Positions 47,642 through 58,869 of a DNA stretch of 64,000 nt are shown piece by piece. Both the position numbers and the translations under genes were made by a program. The notes beneath the pieces were generated by a model. That model saw nothing but the letters and a program-made list of their open reading frames with translations, ran no database searches and had not been told where the DNA came from. The stretch is from Larix kaempferi. Lineage: Eukaryota > Streptophyta > Pinopsida > Pinales > Pinaceae. The stretch covers positions 70,789,501 to 70,853,500 of the forward strand of contig BSBM01000361.1 in assembly GCA_027924585.1 (NCBI GenBank). The letters run 5' to 3'. Each line of letters starts with the position of its first letter. The first letter of the stretch is position 1.

Positions 47642-48011
47642 TCCTTAGTGATAATAGGCTCCACCACCCTTCCTGATCGTAATTGTATATCATTGCAGGG
47701 AATTTGAGTGATGGAATATGCAGGCATGTTGGAAGTCTCAAATTTATGGACTGCTTTATTGTTTGGGTTCAGGTTAGGTTGTGCAGGTAGCTGTGGTCGA
47801 AGAGGTGCATTCATGGGTGCAGCATTGTTCTGGAAAGGGAGCTGTGGTTGCTGATACTGTTGAGGAGGGTACTGTTGATACTGAGTCTGGTGATGGGGAA
47901 AGTTATTTCCTTAGTAAGAGTTTCTCAAGTTGGAATTCCAAGGAGCTTGGTTTGAATACTGTGGCCATGGTGTCCATGAATTAGGATTTTGCATTGGGTT
48001 CTGAGATGGAG
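47374..48011 (-). pseudogene. Gag C-terminal part of element E
   Basis: 146 residues are open at 47814-47374: a proline/asparagine-rich stretch, then NMPAYSITQIPCNDIQLRSG, which is the conserved gag tail also found in H and F (NEINLRSGK). Acidic and threonine-rich sequence and SQPTQLSRE follow. Upstream (47815-48011) the frame is lost in glutamine/tyrosine-rich sequence. Element D cuts it at 48012 and the gag resumes at 57156. Confidence 0.78.
48007..48011. repeat. Target-site duplication of element D (left copy)
   Basis: tggag at 48007-48011 and again at 57156-57160. Confidence 0.92.
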
Positions 48012-49632
48012 TGTCACGTCCCCTCCCATTCTACCAGCTAGATGGAGAGGATCGTGAGGTTAAACTGGGCATCCAGCCCCATACATTATAAAGAAGCATT
48101 CAAACAATCATTCAGATTTTTAAATGGAGATATGAAGATGCATAATTATCAGAAATCACAGCGGAATTTATTTATGAATTACACAATCTTCACACATTCA
48201 TAATATTCATCAAATGGTAATTGCCAATTTACACAAGAGAATACTTATCTTATACAAAAGTAGTCCCACGCAACTGGCTATGCAACTGCAACGTTCCACT
48301 CAACCGTAGGCCAGTGTGCTCCTCAATCTCTCAGCACCACTGCCACCCACGAGATGGGCATGATCTCTACAAGGAACCAGGGAACAGCAGACTCACACAT
48401 AGCCAAGCATACACCAAGATGAGCCAAGCCAATCTACAATTGGGTTTATCAGGCTACTAGGAGATGGAAAGGAAGAGTTGCTAAGCTAGTGAGCTCCAGC
48501 ACAGAGCCAGGGATAACCTTGCAAGATCTATCTAGCTTGGCACCCACAATACCTACACACCCAGCACAAGGAAGTATTCTTTTCACTGCTGTGCAGTCCC
48601 TCAAGCCATACCTTCCCTATCTAGTGCTCTCAGGGTATGCATAGAAGAGTAACCAAAGCCCTCTTGATCTTCTTGAGAGGTTGTCTCCCCCACTAGGTTT
48701 ATCAAGCCACTTCTATCCACTACCACTCCAACACTTCAGCTCACAGGCTCAAACCAAGAACAAGGATGCACATAACAGCAGAACCCCACTTGCTGGGCAT
48801 GAGGAAAATGTTTTCCACAGTGGGATGCATGAGATGGGGTTTCAACTAACCCAGAAAAACGTGGGAACCCACAAAAACGAAATGGGAAGTTGGTGAACAA
48901 CCCAGGAAGCCAAATCCGTTTTAGAAAAACGTCATTGGACATTCAGGGGCAAAAACGACCTCCCTACAGTCCCCAAAACGTGGCCCTCCCTCTCCCAACT
49001 GTTATATACTGCAAAAACGACTCCCAGGCATGGAAAAATGCAGTATTTAGATGAAAAACGTAAATGGAAAGACCCCAGCTAACTCCCCCAGCGTGAATGA
49101 TCAAAAGCTCTTGTTCAGAATGGCTTTGGGCACCATTTCGTGGGTGGTTTCTTGCCCAAGGAGACAAAACACGTTTTTCCAAGTTGATGGCTTGCCCATG
49201 CACGAAAATGGCTTGCCCATACTTCATTTCCAAGGCATTAACTGCCTTAACCAATTTCTTGGAAGAATTAAATGATTGGGTACATGAGACAAAATGGGTA
49301 GTTGGTGGTTTATGGGTTTCCCCATTGACACATGGATTAATACCATTGGATCAAGGGTTTGAATAATTTCCCTCCCTTTTCCTTGTAGAGTCATGCCCCA
49401 TCTCTTTTGTTGCATTGCATAGCCGATTGTGGATATTTTTCATTAAAATTCACATTTACATGATGTCTCATTTACATTGTGCCCATCTAGCACAAGAGTC
49501 ATAAGCATCTAGTTTAATTGCCGATACATAAACGCTAAATCAATGGTGGGGCCTTGGCCTTGAGCTCCTCACCATGATTAAATATCAGTATTTACATCAT
49601 TTACAAAGGGGGCTCAAAATGGGGACGTGACA
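48012..49632 (-). repeat. 3' LTR of element D
   Basis: 1621 bp with an imperfect terminal inverted repeat extending beyond the usual TG/CA (TGTCACGTCCCC and GGGGACGTGACA). Frames inside it (48221-48460, 48681-48896, 48964-49254, 49097-49366 and others) recur in the other LTR and are not genes. Confidence 0.95.
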
Positions 49633-49633
49633 T

Positions 49634-49645
49634 ACCCCTCCCCTT
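49634..49645 (-). other. Polypurine tract of element D
   Basis: acccctcccctt on plus is AAGGGGAGGGGT on the element strand, one base from the 3' LTR. Confidence 0.85.
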
Positions 49646-49660
49646 ACATTAGCACTGTCC

Positions 49661-51097
49661 TCAGTGCTCATCAAAATTGAACAAAAATGGATATGCCACC
49701 CTCATGGCATCCTCCAGCTCCCATGTAGCCTCATCGGGACCGTAGTGCTTCCATCGCACCTTTACCTGTCCGATGGCTCGGTTCCGGAGCAATGTTACTT
49801 TCTTGTCTAGGATGCGCAATGGATCGGTTTGGAATTCTCCCTCGGGTTCCACCTGGATCACATCCCAATTAATCACATGGTTAGGATCATGTACATATTT
49901 CTTAAGCAAAGAGACATGAAAAACATTATGAGCTTTAGTGTTAGTAGGCAAGGCGACTCTATATGCAACTGGCCCTATTCTTTCAAGCACTTCAAATGGC
50001 CCACAATATCTAGGTGATAGCTTGGCACAGCTCCCAAGCTTCAAGGAACTCTTCCTTGATCTTACTATAAGGTACACATGATCCCCAACATTGAATTCCC
50101 TATGCATTCTGTGTTTATCTGCATAGCTTTTGTGTCTATCCTGGGCTGCTTTTAAATTTTGCCGGATCTTTGCAACCTCTTGTTCCATTTCCTTAAGCAA
50201 TTCTGGCCCAAGTACAATTTTGTTCACTGGATTGTCCCAAGTCACTGGTGTCCTACACCTTCTTCCGTACAAAGCCTCATATGGACTCATTCCCAATGAT
50301 TCTTGCTGCCCATTATTATATGAAAACTCTACCAGGTGTAAATAATCCTCCCACTTGGATGGCTTGTCCATTACATACATGCGGAGCATGTCTTCAAGTA
50401 CCTGATTTACTCTTTCTGTTTTCCCGTCTGTTTGAGGATGGTACGCAGTGCTAAAGTTCAACTGTGTACCCAAATCTGCAAAGAGAGCTTTCCAAAAATT
50501 GGAAGTGAACTTGGTATCCCTGTCAGAAATTATTGCCTTAGGCAACCCATGTAATCTGAAAATTTCCTTCATGAAAATATCTGCTATGGCATCGGCTTTA
50601 TGTGTGGACTTAACCGGTATAAAATGTGCTGCCTTTGTTAACTTGTCCACCACAACCATGATGGAATCATGTTGTCTCTTAGTCATTGGCAATCCTGTAA
50701 TAAAATCCATGGAAATTATTTCCCATTTCCATTCTGGGATCGGCACTGGATGCAATAAACCTGCTGGGTGTTGGTGTTCAACCTTCACCTGTTGACATTC
50801 CATGCACTTAGAGATGTATTCAGCTACATCCTTCTTCATGCCTGGCCAGAAATAATATTTTCTTGCTGTAGCAATTGTTTTCTGATATCCTGGGTGACCA
50901 GAGTATGGAGCTTTATGGATCTCATCCATAACCATTTTCCTTAAATCTGCCGCATTTGGAATATAGACTCTATCCTTATAAGTAAGAAGTCCACCTTCTT
51001 CCAAGTGATAGCCTTCATTCTTCTTGCCAAGGTCTTGCTGCTGCAATTTGTCCTTTATCTGCTCATACACTTCATCCTCAACCATATGGCTAACAAT
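49661..51097 (-). CDS. Integrase with chromodomain (element D), downstream of the TAG
   Basis: The first ATG after the stop is at 51085 and gives 474 residues in the same frame as the upstream ORF. The zinc finger has H57, H64, C94 and C97. The catalytic triad is D127 (SMDFITG), D188 (SDRD) and E224 (DGKTERVN), with the usual 35-residue gap. A GPF-type module lies at 359-380 (RYCGPFEVLERIG) and a chromodomain at about 424-468 (RILDKK, VKVRWKHYG, ATWELEDA). It is full length with no missing key residue. In the intact element it would be the C-terminal part of the polyprotein, not a separate protein. The 49661 end is the natural stop, 16 bp before the purine tract. Confidence 0.93.
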   Translation of the reverse strand: MVSHMVEDEVYEQIKDKLQQQDLGKKNEGYHLEEGGLLTYKDRVYIPNAADLRKMVMDEIHKAPYSGHPGYQKTIATARKYYFWPGMKKDVAEYISKCMECQQVKVEHQHPAGLLHPVPIPEWKWEIISMDFITGLPMTKRQHDSIMVVVDKLTKAAHFIPVKSTHKADAIADIFMKEIFRLHGLPKAIISDRDTKFTSNFWKALFADLGTQLNFSTAYHPQTDGKTERVNQVLEDMLRMYVMDKPSKWEDYLHLVEFSYNNGQQESLGMSPYEALYGRRCRTPVTWDNPVNKIVLGPELLKEMEQEVAKIRQNLKAAQDRHKSYADKHRMHREFNVGDHVYLIVRSRKSSLKLGSCAKLSPRYCGPFEVLERIGPVAYRVALPTNTKAHNVFHVSLLKKYVHDPNHVINWDVIQVEPEGEFQTDPLRILDKKVTLLRNRAIGQVKVRWKHYGPDEATWELEDAMRVAYPFLFNFDEH

Positions 51098-54000
51098 CTA
51101 CTGCTTCAAATCTGGTTGGCAAGTACTAAGCGCTGCCACATGCATTTCACGTACCTTCCTGCTGAGTGCATTAGCCACCTTGTTTTCTTTCCCTTTTATG
51201 TGCTTGATTTCGAAATCAAATTCACACAAAAATTCCAACCATCTAGCTTGCCTAGCATTTAAAGTTGGTTGATCAAACAAGTATTTCAGACCACAGTGGT
51301 CTGTCCTTAACTCGAATTTTCTTCCCATTAAGTAATGCCTCCACATCTTTAAGGCGTGTACTATGGCTGCAAGTTCTATATCATGAGTAGCATAGTTCTT
51401 CTCATGCTCCTTCAACTTTCTTGACTCATAGCATATCACGTGGTTGTCTTGCATAAGAACTCCTCCAAGTCCTTGATTGCATGCATTGGTACACACCACA
51501 AAGTCTTTTTCCGGGTCTACAATCTTCAAAATAGGTGCACTTGTAAGAAGATTCTTCAACCGCCGAAAACTTTCCTCACATCTTGGTGACCATTCAAACT
51601 TTATCCCCTTCTTTTGCAAAGAAGTGATCGGGTTTGCAACCTTGGAGAATCCTTCGATAAACCTCCTGTAGTAACCAGCAAGGCCCATAAAAGATCTCAC
51701 ATCAGTCACATTCCTTGGAGTTGGCCAATTCATAATGGCTTCAATCTTCTCAGGGTCTACAGATATTCCTTCGTCGGAGATGATGTGACCCAAATAATGA
51801 ATTCTATCTTTATAAAAGTCACATTTGCTCAATTTTGCATATAGCTTATGCTCCCTTAGTAATTGCATTGTCATTCTCAAATGTTCTTCATGTTCTTCTT
51901 CATTCTTAGAATAGATGAGAATGTCGTCTAGGAATACAAGAACAAACTTGTCCAAATACTTGCTAAAAACATTATTCATGAGACACATGAATGTAGCTGG
52001 TGCATTTGTGAGGCCGAATGGCACCACCACAAACTCATAGTGTCCATACCTCGTTCTAAAGGCTGTCTTATGAATATCTTCTTCTTTGATTCTTACCTGA
52101 TGGTAACCAAACCTCAAGTCAATCTTCGAAAATACCTTTGCTCCTCTCATTTGGTCAAAAAGGTCATCAATTAGGGGCAATGGGTATTTGTTCTTCACAG
52201 TGACTTTGTTCAACTTCCTGTAGTCAATACATAACCTGAGTGTTCCATCTTTCTTTTTCACAAATAGAACAGGTGCTCCCCACGGGGACACACTTGGCCT
52301 AATATATTTCTTTTCCAGCAACTCTTGCAATTGCATCTTCAATTCTAGCAATTCCGGTGTACTCATCCTGTAGGGTGTCTTAGACACTGGTGCCGCTCCT
52401 GGCACAAGTTCAATTGTAAAGTCAATGTCTCTCTTTGGAGGAAGTCCAGGGATCTCATCAGGAAAAACATCCCTGAATTCTTGTAATACATGATAGTCCT
52501 CCAATCTAAGAGTTTCACTCTTTGCTGCCTCTAAAACGTGAGCTGCATACAGTTGACATCCCTTCCTACAGAACTTCTTTAGTTGCATGGCTGAAACCTG
52601 TCTAACAGAAGTCACCTTTGGAATGCCTTTTACAACCCTCGGGTTTCCTTCTTCGTCCATGCATTCAAATGTCTTATTGTAGTAGTCAAGTTTAACCCTG
52701 TGTGCTTCTAACCAATCCATTCCAATGAGAATATCGTAGGAACCAAGTGTCAAAATATTCAGATCTGCATAAGTGAATAGCCCATCCATCTCTAATGGAC
52801 ATTTCTCTACTATTTCACTAACTTTTCTCTTGGTTCCAGTGGCTAATTGAACTAAACATGTTTTACTATGCTTTAATTTCTTGAAAGCACACATCTCAAC
52901 AATTCTAGGGGTGACATAACTGTGAGTAGATCCAGGATCAATCAAAATAGAAACAGATTGCTTAGCAATCTTACCTTCAACTTCGACCACAGTTGATTGA
53001 TGATCTGCCTGGCGGTCTTCTACTGCTGCATAGATTCTAGGGATTGTCCTCGCCACTTGTCCCACAGTTTCAGCTCCCTGAATGTTGTGGACTTGATTTA
53101 CATTCCCATTCCGATGTGGACAGTTCCTAAGCATGTGGTCTCCTCCGCAACCCCAACATTGAAGTGGTTCTCTTGGTTCCTTTGGATCTCTTGGTTTGTT
53201 TCCCATCATCCTAGTTGGCTTAGTCACAACCTGTGATGGTTGCCTTTGCTGATTCCTGAATTGAGGAGGCTTGAACCCCTTCTTCCTTTGATCAAACTTT
53301 TCGTTTTTCTTATCCTTCCATGCCTTATGGAATTCCGGTTTGCTCCTGTTTTGATCAAAGCAGTACTTGGCCTTTCTTATGGCCTCCTCTAGGGTTCGAG
53401 GTTCATCAAACTCAATTCTGTCTTTATATGATTGGGGAAGTCCACTTAGGAAATGCTGAATTTTTACCTTATCATCTCGAATATACTTGACATACCTCAG
53501 CAGCTCCAAGAACTTGTTTGCATATTCTTCCATGGTCGATTGTCCCAATCTCAGCTCATGGAACTCTTTGATCTTATCATCATAGTACCTATCAGAGAGG
53601 TACTTCTGCTTGAAGTATTTCTTGAACTTCTTCCACACAATCTTCCGTTCATTGATCCTCTTCACTTGCCTAGTGTGTTCCCACCATATAGATGCTCTTC
53701 CATTCAAGTTGAAGATGGCAACCCTTGCCTTCATATTTCTCGAGTAGTCTTGGACTTGGAAATATTTTCTCATCCCAAGAAGCCAAGCCTCAGCTTCTTG
53801 ACCGGACTTTACTTCTCCATCAAATGTAGGAGGTTTTGCCTTCTTAAATTCCCCATGTGAATTGTTCTTGTAGTGATTCTTCCTCTTGCTCCTGTGAGAT
53901 GAAGAACTTGAACCCTCATTGGATTCTTCAGAGTCAGATGATTCATTAGAAGATATTTCTGGAGTATATGTGTTGTCTGTGGAAACTCTTCTTGGGCTAC

Positions 54001-54364
54001 TGGCCCTCTTACGGGAATTTCTTCTAGAGCTACTCCCACCCCTTTCTGGATTTGATATCTGATGCCCAGAGTTTATTTGCCTTTGGATGTCTGTCAGACT
54101 CTGTAGCATAGCTGCATTCAACTGATTTTTTTCTTCCTGAGCTTTAATCATCCTTTCATTATCTTCTCTGCAACTTTGCAATTCCACCCTTAGGCTTCTC
54201 ATGGTGGCTGCAACATCTGGAGGGGTCTCTTGATTTCTTCTCCCATTAGATTCTGTTTCAGCATTCTCAACCTGTATGTTTTCCCCCATGGCATCTGTCT
54301 CAGGCTCATAGGGATCCTGTGCATCATTCATGATGTTCATTTTCTTGGCCCAACCAAGATCCAA
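51098..54364 (-). CDS. Gag-protease-RT-RNase H polyprotein (element D)
   Basis: 1088 residues from an ATG at 54364. Gag is at about 160-350 ([20 protein letters not shown]). The zinc knuckle is at 403-415 ([15 protein letters not shown]2CX3HX4C, one residue short of the common spacing). The protease has DPGSTHSY at 476. RT has [33 protein letters not shown] and FLDD at 811-814. RNase H is at 954-1070. It ends CAG-TAG-ATT and the integrase follows in frame, so the TAG looks like a point nonsense change. Two RNase H acidic positions are Asn: N960 in CTNAC (usually TDA) and N1065 in VANALS (usually VADALS). That probably cripples RNase H. Confidence 0.93.
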   Translation of the reverse strand: MDLGWAKKMNIMNDAQDPYEPETDAMGENIQVENAETESNGRRNQETPPDVAATMRSLRVELQSCREDNERMIKAQEEKNQLNAAMLQSLTDIQRQINSGHQISNPERGGSSSRRNSRKRASSPRRVSTDNTYTPEISSNESSDSEESNEGSSSSSHRSKRKNHYKNNSHGEFKKAKPPTFDGEVKSGQEAEAWLLGMRKYFQVQDYSRNMKARVAIFNLNGRASIWWEHTRQVKRINERKIVWKKFKKYFKQKYLSDRYYDDKIKEFHELRLGQSTMEEYANKFLELLRYVKYIRDDKVKIQHFLSGLPQSYKDRIEFDEPRTLEEAIRKAKYCFDQNRSKPEFHKAWKDKKNEKFDQRKKGFKPPQFRNQQRQPSQVVTKPTRMMGNKPRDPKEPREPLQCWGCGGDHMLRNCPHRNGNVNQVHNIQGAETVGQVARTIPRIYAAVEDRQADHQSTVVEVEGKIAKQSVSILIDPGSTHSYVTPRIVEMCAFKKLKHSKTCLVQLATGTKRKVSEIVEKCPLEMDGLFTYADLNILTLGSYDILIGMDWLEAHRVKLDYYNKTFECMDEEGNPRVVKGIPKVTSVRQVSAMQLKKFCRKGCQLYAAHVLEAAKSETLRLEDYHVLQEFRDVFPDEIPGLPPKRDIDFTIELVPGAAPVSKTPYRMSTPELLELKMQLQELLEKKYIRPSVSPWGAPVLFVKKKDGTLRLCIDYRKLNKVTVKNKYPLPLIDDLFDQMRGAKVFSKIDLRFGYHQVRIKEEDIHKTAFRTRYGHYEFVVVPFGLTNAPATFMCLMNNVFSKYLDKFVLVFLDDILIYSKNEEEHEEHLRMTMQLLREHKLYAKLSKCDFYKDRIHYLGHIISDEGISVDPEKIEAIMNWPTPRNVTDVRSFMGLAGYYRRFIEGFSKVANPITSLQKKGIKFEWSPRCEESFRRLKNLLTSAPILKIVDPEKDFVVCTNACNQGLGGVLMQDNHVICYESRKLKEHEKNYATHDIELAAIVHALKMWRHYLMGRKFELRTDHCGLKYLFDQPTLNARQARWLEFLCEFDFEIKHIKGKENKVANALSRKVREMHVAALSTCQPDLKQ

Positions 54365-55515
54365 AACTTTCCAACTGTATTATCTAGAGTGTTACCCTGC
54401 TGTAACTGTGACTCTCTGAAATGTGTTCATCAACACAATTGTTAGCTGCATTTTATTCTCAGAATTCATAACTTACTTCATGCACGTGGAAAAATGCCAT
54501 ACTAACAATTCGTCAATCACAACAACGACATATGAGGGAAAAAAGAAAAAGGTGGTCAAGGGGGCTTTCCCCCTTGTGGCTTCCTTGCGCCACTGCAGGG
54601 TAGGTTGAGGGCAGTGCCCTCATTTTTTTTTTTTTTTTTTAGGAATCACGCCTCACCGGGCGGTTCGCGAAATCCTGCCGCAACGGGCAGTTCGCTGAAT
54701 CCTGCCGCACTGGGCGGTTCACGGATTGTTCCCGCAATGAGCGGGGCGATTGGCTGTAGGTTTCCGCAGTTGCAGGTCGGTTGACTGAAGGCCTCCGCAA
54801 TTGCGGGCCGGTTGACTGAAGCCCTCCGCAATTGCGGGGTGTTCAACAACGGCTTCCGCACGACACGGTTCGGCGACGGCTTCCGCAATTGCGGAGCAGT
54901 TCGACGAACGCTTCCGCAATTGCGGAGCAGTTCGCCGAATGCTTCCGCAATGGTGGGGCATTTGGCCAAATCCTTCCGCAATGGCGGGGCCATTCGGCGA
55001 AGGCTTCCGCTGTTGTGTGGAATGCTTCCCCGGTTTCGGGCGAGATTTGCTAAATGCTTTTGCGGAAAGACTTGCGGAATGCTTCCGCAATTGCGGAACG
55101 ATTCGCCGAAGTCTTCCGCAGTTGCGGAACGATTCGGCCAAGTCTTCCGCAGTTGCGGAATGATTCGGCGAAGTCTTCCGCAGTTGCGGAACGATTCGCC
55201 GAAGTCTTCCGCAACTTCGGAACGGCTCGCCGAACTCTTCCGCGTTGCGGAACGACTCGCGGAATCCTTCCACAATTTCGGAAGAGAATTCCTTCCGAAA
55301 AACTTCCCTTCGCAAATTTTCAGAAAAATTCTCGGAAGCCTTCCGAAATTTCGGAACGATTCGCCGAATGCTTCTGCAATTGCGGAAGGCATTCAGGAAT
55401 TCTTTCCGAAACAGTCTTAAACCAAAAATTTTCAAAAACAGACTTAGGAAAATTCAAAATCTTCCCTTGTAATTGCTATCAGATTTGGCCCATGGAGGCC
55501 CTATGCTGCAATGCA
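54365..55515 (-). other. Untranslated leader of element D
   Basis: About 1.15 kb between primer site and gag ATG. It holds the 31-bp array (54641-55425), a run of 18 T on plus (54624-54641) and otherwise no coding signal. Confidence 0.75.
54641..55425 (-). repeat. 31-bp palindromic tandem array in the leader of element D
   Basis: About 22 units, many exactly 31 bp, built on TTCCGCAATTGCGGAA, which is a perfect 16-bp palindrome, followed by cgattcgccgaag-type sequence. Units at 55080-55200 are the most regular. Divergence rises toward both ends, where variants such as cctgccgcaacgggcag appear. It is visibly richer in G+C and CpG than its surroundings. Long frames on both strands (54646-55392, 54719-55435, 54812-55420) arise because the unit lacks stops, and I do not regard them as genes. 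Confidence 0.9.
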
Positions 55516-55527
55516 GCTCTGATACCA
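55516..55527 (-). other. Primer-binding site of element D
   Basis: gctctgatacca on plus is TGGTATCAGAGC on the element strand, three bases from the 5' LTR. Initiator-Met tRNA is the expected primer. Confidence 0.92.
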
Positions 55528-55530
55528 TTC

Positions 55531-57155
55531 TGTCACGTCCCCTCCCATTCTACCAGCTAGATGGAGAGGATTGTGAGGTTAAACTGGGCATCCAGCCCCA
55601 TACATTATAAAGAAGCATTCAAACAATCATTCAGATTTTTAAATGGAGATATGAAGATGCATAATTATCAGAAATCACAGCGGAATTTATTTATGAATTA
55701 CACAATCTTCACACATTCATAATATTCATCAAATGGTAATTGCCAATTTACACAAGAGAATACTTATCTTATACAAAAGTAGTCCCACGCAACTGGCTAT
55801 GCAACTGCAACGTTCCACCCAACCGTAGGCCAGTGTGCTCCTCAATCTCTCAGCACCACTGCCACCCCCGAGCTGGGCATGATCTCTACAAGGAACGAGG
55901 GAACAGCAGACTCACGCATAGCCAAGCATACACCAAGATGAGCCAAGCCAATCTACAATTGGGTTTATCAGGCTACTAGGAGATGGAAAGGAAGAGTTGC
56001 TAAGCTAGTGAGCTCCAGCACAGAGCCAGGGATAACCTTGCAAGATCTATCTAGCTTGGCACCCACAATACCTACACACCTAGCACAAGGAAGTATTCTT
56101 TTCACTGCTGTGTAGTCCCTCAAGCCATACCTTCCCTATCTAGTGCTCTCAGGGTATGCATAGAAGAGTAACCAAAGCCCTCTTGATCTTCATGAGAGGT
56201 TGTCTCCCCCACTAGGTTTATCAAGCCACTTCTATCCACTACCACTCCAACACTTCAGCTCACAGGCTCAAACCAAGAACAAGGATGCACATAACAGCAG
56301 AACCCCACTTGCTGGGCATGAGGAAAATTTTTTCCACAGTGGGATGCATGAGATGGGGTTTCAACTAACCCAGAAAAACGTGGGAACCCACAAAAACGAA
56401 ATGGGAAGTTGGTGAACAACCCAGGAAGCCAAATCCGTTTTTAGAAAAACGTCATTGGACATTCAGGGGCAAAAACAACCTCCCTACAGTCCCCAAAACG
56501 TGGCCCTCCCTCTCCCAACTGTTATATACTGCAAAAACGACTCCCAGGCATGGAAAAATGCAGTATTTAGATGAAAAACGTAAATGGAAAGACCCCAGCT
56601 AACTCCCCCTGCGTGAATGATCAAAAGCTCTTGTTCAGAATGGATTTGGGCGCCATTTCGTGGGTGGTTTCTTGCCCAAGGAGACAAAACACGTTTTTCC
56701 AAGTTGATGGCTTGCCCATGCACGAAAATGGCTTGCCCATACTTCTTCATTTCCAAGGCATTAACTGCCTTAACCAATTTCTTGGAAGAATTAAATGATT
56801 GGGTACATGAGACAAAATGGGTAGTTGGTGGTTTATGGGTTTCCCCAATGACACATGGATTAATACCATTGGCTCAAGGGTTTGAATAATTTCCCTCCCT
56901 TTTCCTTGTAGAGTCATGCCCCATCTCTTTTGTTGCATTGCATAGCCGATTGTGGATATTTTTCATTAAAATTCACATTTACATGATGTCTCATTTACAT
57001 TGTGCCCATCTAGCACAAGAGTCATAAGCATCTAGTTTAATTGCCGATACATAAACGCTAAATCAATGGTGGGGCCTTGGCCTTGAGCTCCTCACCATGA
57101 TTAAATATCAGTATTTACATCATTTACAAAGGGGGGTCAAAATGGGGACGTGACA
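55531..57155 (-). repeat. 5' LTR of element D
   Basis: 1625 bp, about 99% like 48012-49632. A TATATAAC box on minus lies at 56528-56521 (matching 49008-49001) and is the likely promoter. Frames within it are duplicates of those in the other LTR. Confidence 0.95.
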
Positions 57156-58720
57156 TGGAGGCCACTGGCTGTTGGAATAATGTGAAGGGAATTGTGTATT
57201 CATATTATGCATGTTGTTCATTCCATTCATATTATGCAGGAAAAATGTTGGATCTGGATTCATACCTTGGTTTGTAGGCTGCCATGGTTTCTTCTGTGCC
57301 ATAAAGTATGTTGGCTCTACATCTGGAATAGATGCTTGCAGGACTGCCTTAACCTTAGGTAATGAAGGACACTCCTTAGTATCATGCTCAAGTTCACATA
57401 TCCTACATACCTCTTCTTTCTCCAACGGGCACTCCTTTAGTGGATGCTTCTTTCTACATTTAGGAAAGAATACCCCAAGCATAAGATCTTCTACTACTTG
57501 TTTATGTTTTTCCCTCATGGCATCCATCTCTGAGGAAATGGAGCTCATCACGTCTGTTTTAAAGTTCTCCAGTAGGTTTCCTATTTCTGCTCGAGTGGCA
57601 CCTCCACTAGCTGACTTCTGAGTCCTAGTAAAGACATCCTCGTCTCGGTCTTTGTCTCGTTTGCTAGTTTTGGAAGATCCCCTGGAGTACCTTCGTCATA
57701 ATTCAATAATCTTTTCAAAAGGTTCCTTCGAGATATCCCATTTCCCCAGCAGATTCAACATATCAAGGCAATCTTCTCTAATTCCTCTTAACAGGATAAT
57801 TTTGAGCACATCCTTGCCAATCTCAGCATGACCAGATCTTTGCAAATTGTACAACAATCTCTCCAAAAAGTCTTCCATACACTCTTTATCCTTCTAAACC
57901 ATTTTAAACAACTCCTCCTTTCTATCTCTAGTTCTGCAATATTCTTGATATTTAGAAAGGAAGGTGTTCTTCATTTGGTCCTAAGTAGTAATGGTCTCAC
58001 GACCCAAACTCATGAACCGGCACAAAGCATTTCCTTTCAAGGTGGCTGGGAATAGCTTCAGCTTCTGAGCACTAGAGGTGTAATTATAGCTGTGACAGAG
58101 GATATCAAACTCAAAATGAAACTCATCAGGATCCTCAGAGGACTTACCATGAAAATTAGGGAGCACTGATGGTGAGATATTCTTCATAGGCACTGCTCCA
58201 GGCGCCTAGAGGATAGGGAATTCTAATGTAGCCACTGTATTACCAGGATGATTATTTTCTCCTTCTTCCTCCCAGTGATCCTCATGTTCGTTCTCACCCC
58301 CCTATTCTCTACCAGCCATGGTTCTAGTCAAAAATTCAATAGCTTCCTTTATGTTTTCTTCCTCTAATTTAGTTTCTTCTTTTTTCTCTTCTCTTCTCTT
58401 TGCCTTCTTTCTTCCTCTGCTATTCTATGAGTCTCCAACCACACCTCTTTAGTAACTCTGGTTCCATCAATATGATAAATCTCCTCTCTATCTGGTGCAC
58501 CTACAACACTTCCCTTATCTTCAGGAGGTTTACTTTCTGCAACAGGAGTTGAAGGTCCTATTATGTTCCCCACTGTGGATGCTGAATGTTCAAGATTGGG
58601 AGGAACAAAATTTCCCCTGCCTGTAGAGTTCCACGGTGGTCTAGTGGAAGAATCATCTGTAGCAATTATCTCATCAATATATGTGTGTCTTCCCTGACCT
58701 GCATTACGACCTCAACCTCT
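57156..58720 (-). pseudogene. Gag N-terminal and central part of element E
   Basis: Fragments in order: 58573-58364 (N-terminal charged region ending in a Glu/Arg/Lys-rich coil), 58193-57981 (core gag: LPNFHG, FHFEFDILC, QKLKLFPATLKG, CRFMSLG), 57878-57696 (RLLYNLQRSG, LLRGIREDCLDMLNLLGK) and 57551-57120. The last has two cysteine-histidine boxes (CRKKHPLKEC and CRICELEHDTKEC), likely zinc knuckles binding RNA. Stops and frameshifts separate them. D is inserted at 57155/57156, and the reading continues at 48011. Confidence 0.82.
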
Positions 58721-58848
58721 TCCACCTGCAATGTTAGTATTCAAAGGGGGTTCCCAATTTTTTTTTCTTGTATTCATGCATGTTGTAAAAAATTGAACTA
58801 AAATAAAATCAAATGAAACCAACTACTAACTCTGTCTATCTATTAACA

Positions 58849-58866
58849 TCCCCGACAATGGCCCCA
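58849..58866 (-). other. Primer-binding site of element E
   Basis: On the element strand TGGGGCCATTGTCGGGGA lies three bases after the 5' LTR. It resembles the tRNA-Asp-type site of Athila (TGGCGCCGTTGCCGGGGA), with three mismatches. Confidence 0.75.
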
Positions 58867-58869
58867 AAA

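Larger units (their letters stand above)
48012..57155 (-). mobile_element. Chromovirus D (Tekay/Del-like Ty3/gypsy), nearly intact
   Basis: 9144 bp on the minus strand. LTRs of 1621 bp (48012-49632) and 1625 bp (55531-57155) start TGTCACGTCCCC and end GGGGACGTGACA, with about 18 differences by hand count. It has an initiator-Met primer site, a purine tract and a perfect TSD. Gag-pol occupies one frame with a single TAG, ending in integrase with a chromodomain, which guides such elements to particular chromatin. The leader carries a 31-bp palindromic array. It is the only element in the window that looks recently autonomous. Confidence 0.95.

Noticed and set aside
48221-49366. Several 60-96-residue ORFs, repeated at 55740-56889
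   Set aside because: Both sets lie in the LTRs of D and duplicate because the LTRs do.
51098-51100. Programmed readthrough of the TAG in element D
   Set aside because: The following codons (ATT GTT) do not fit the known CAR-YYA readthrough context, and CAG-to-TAG decay is frequent in the window.
54641-55425. Long ORFs on both strands (up to 248 residues) with arginine-rich repeats
   Set aside because: They come from a 31-bp repeat that has no stop in most frames; several frames on both strands are open at once, which marks repetition rather than coding.
54641-55425. CRISPR-like array of palindromic repeats
   Set aside because: Units abut without unique spacers, the context is a plant retrotransposon leader, and no cas-type gene is present.
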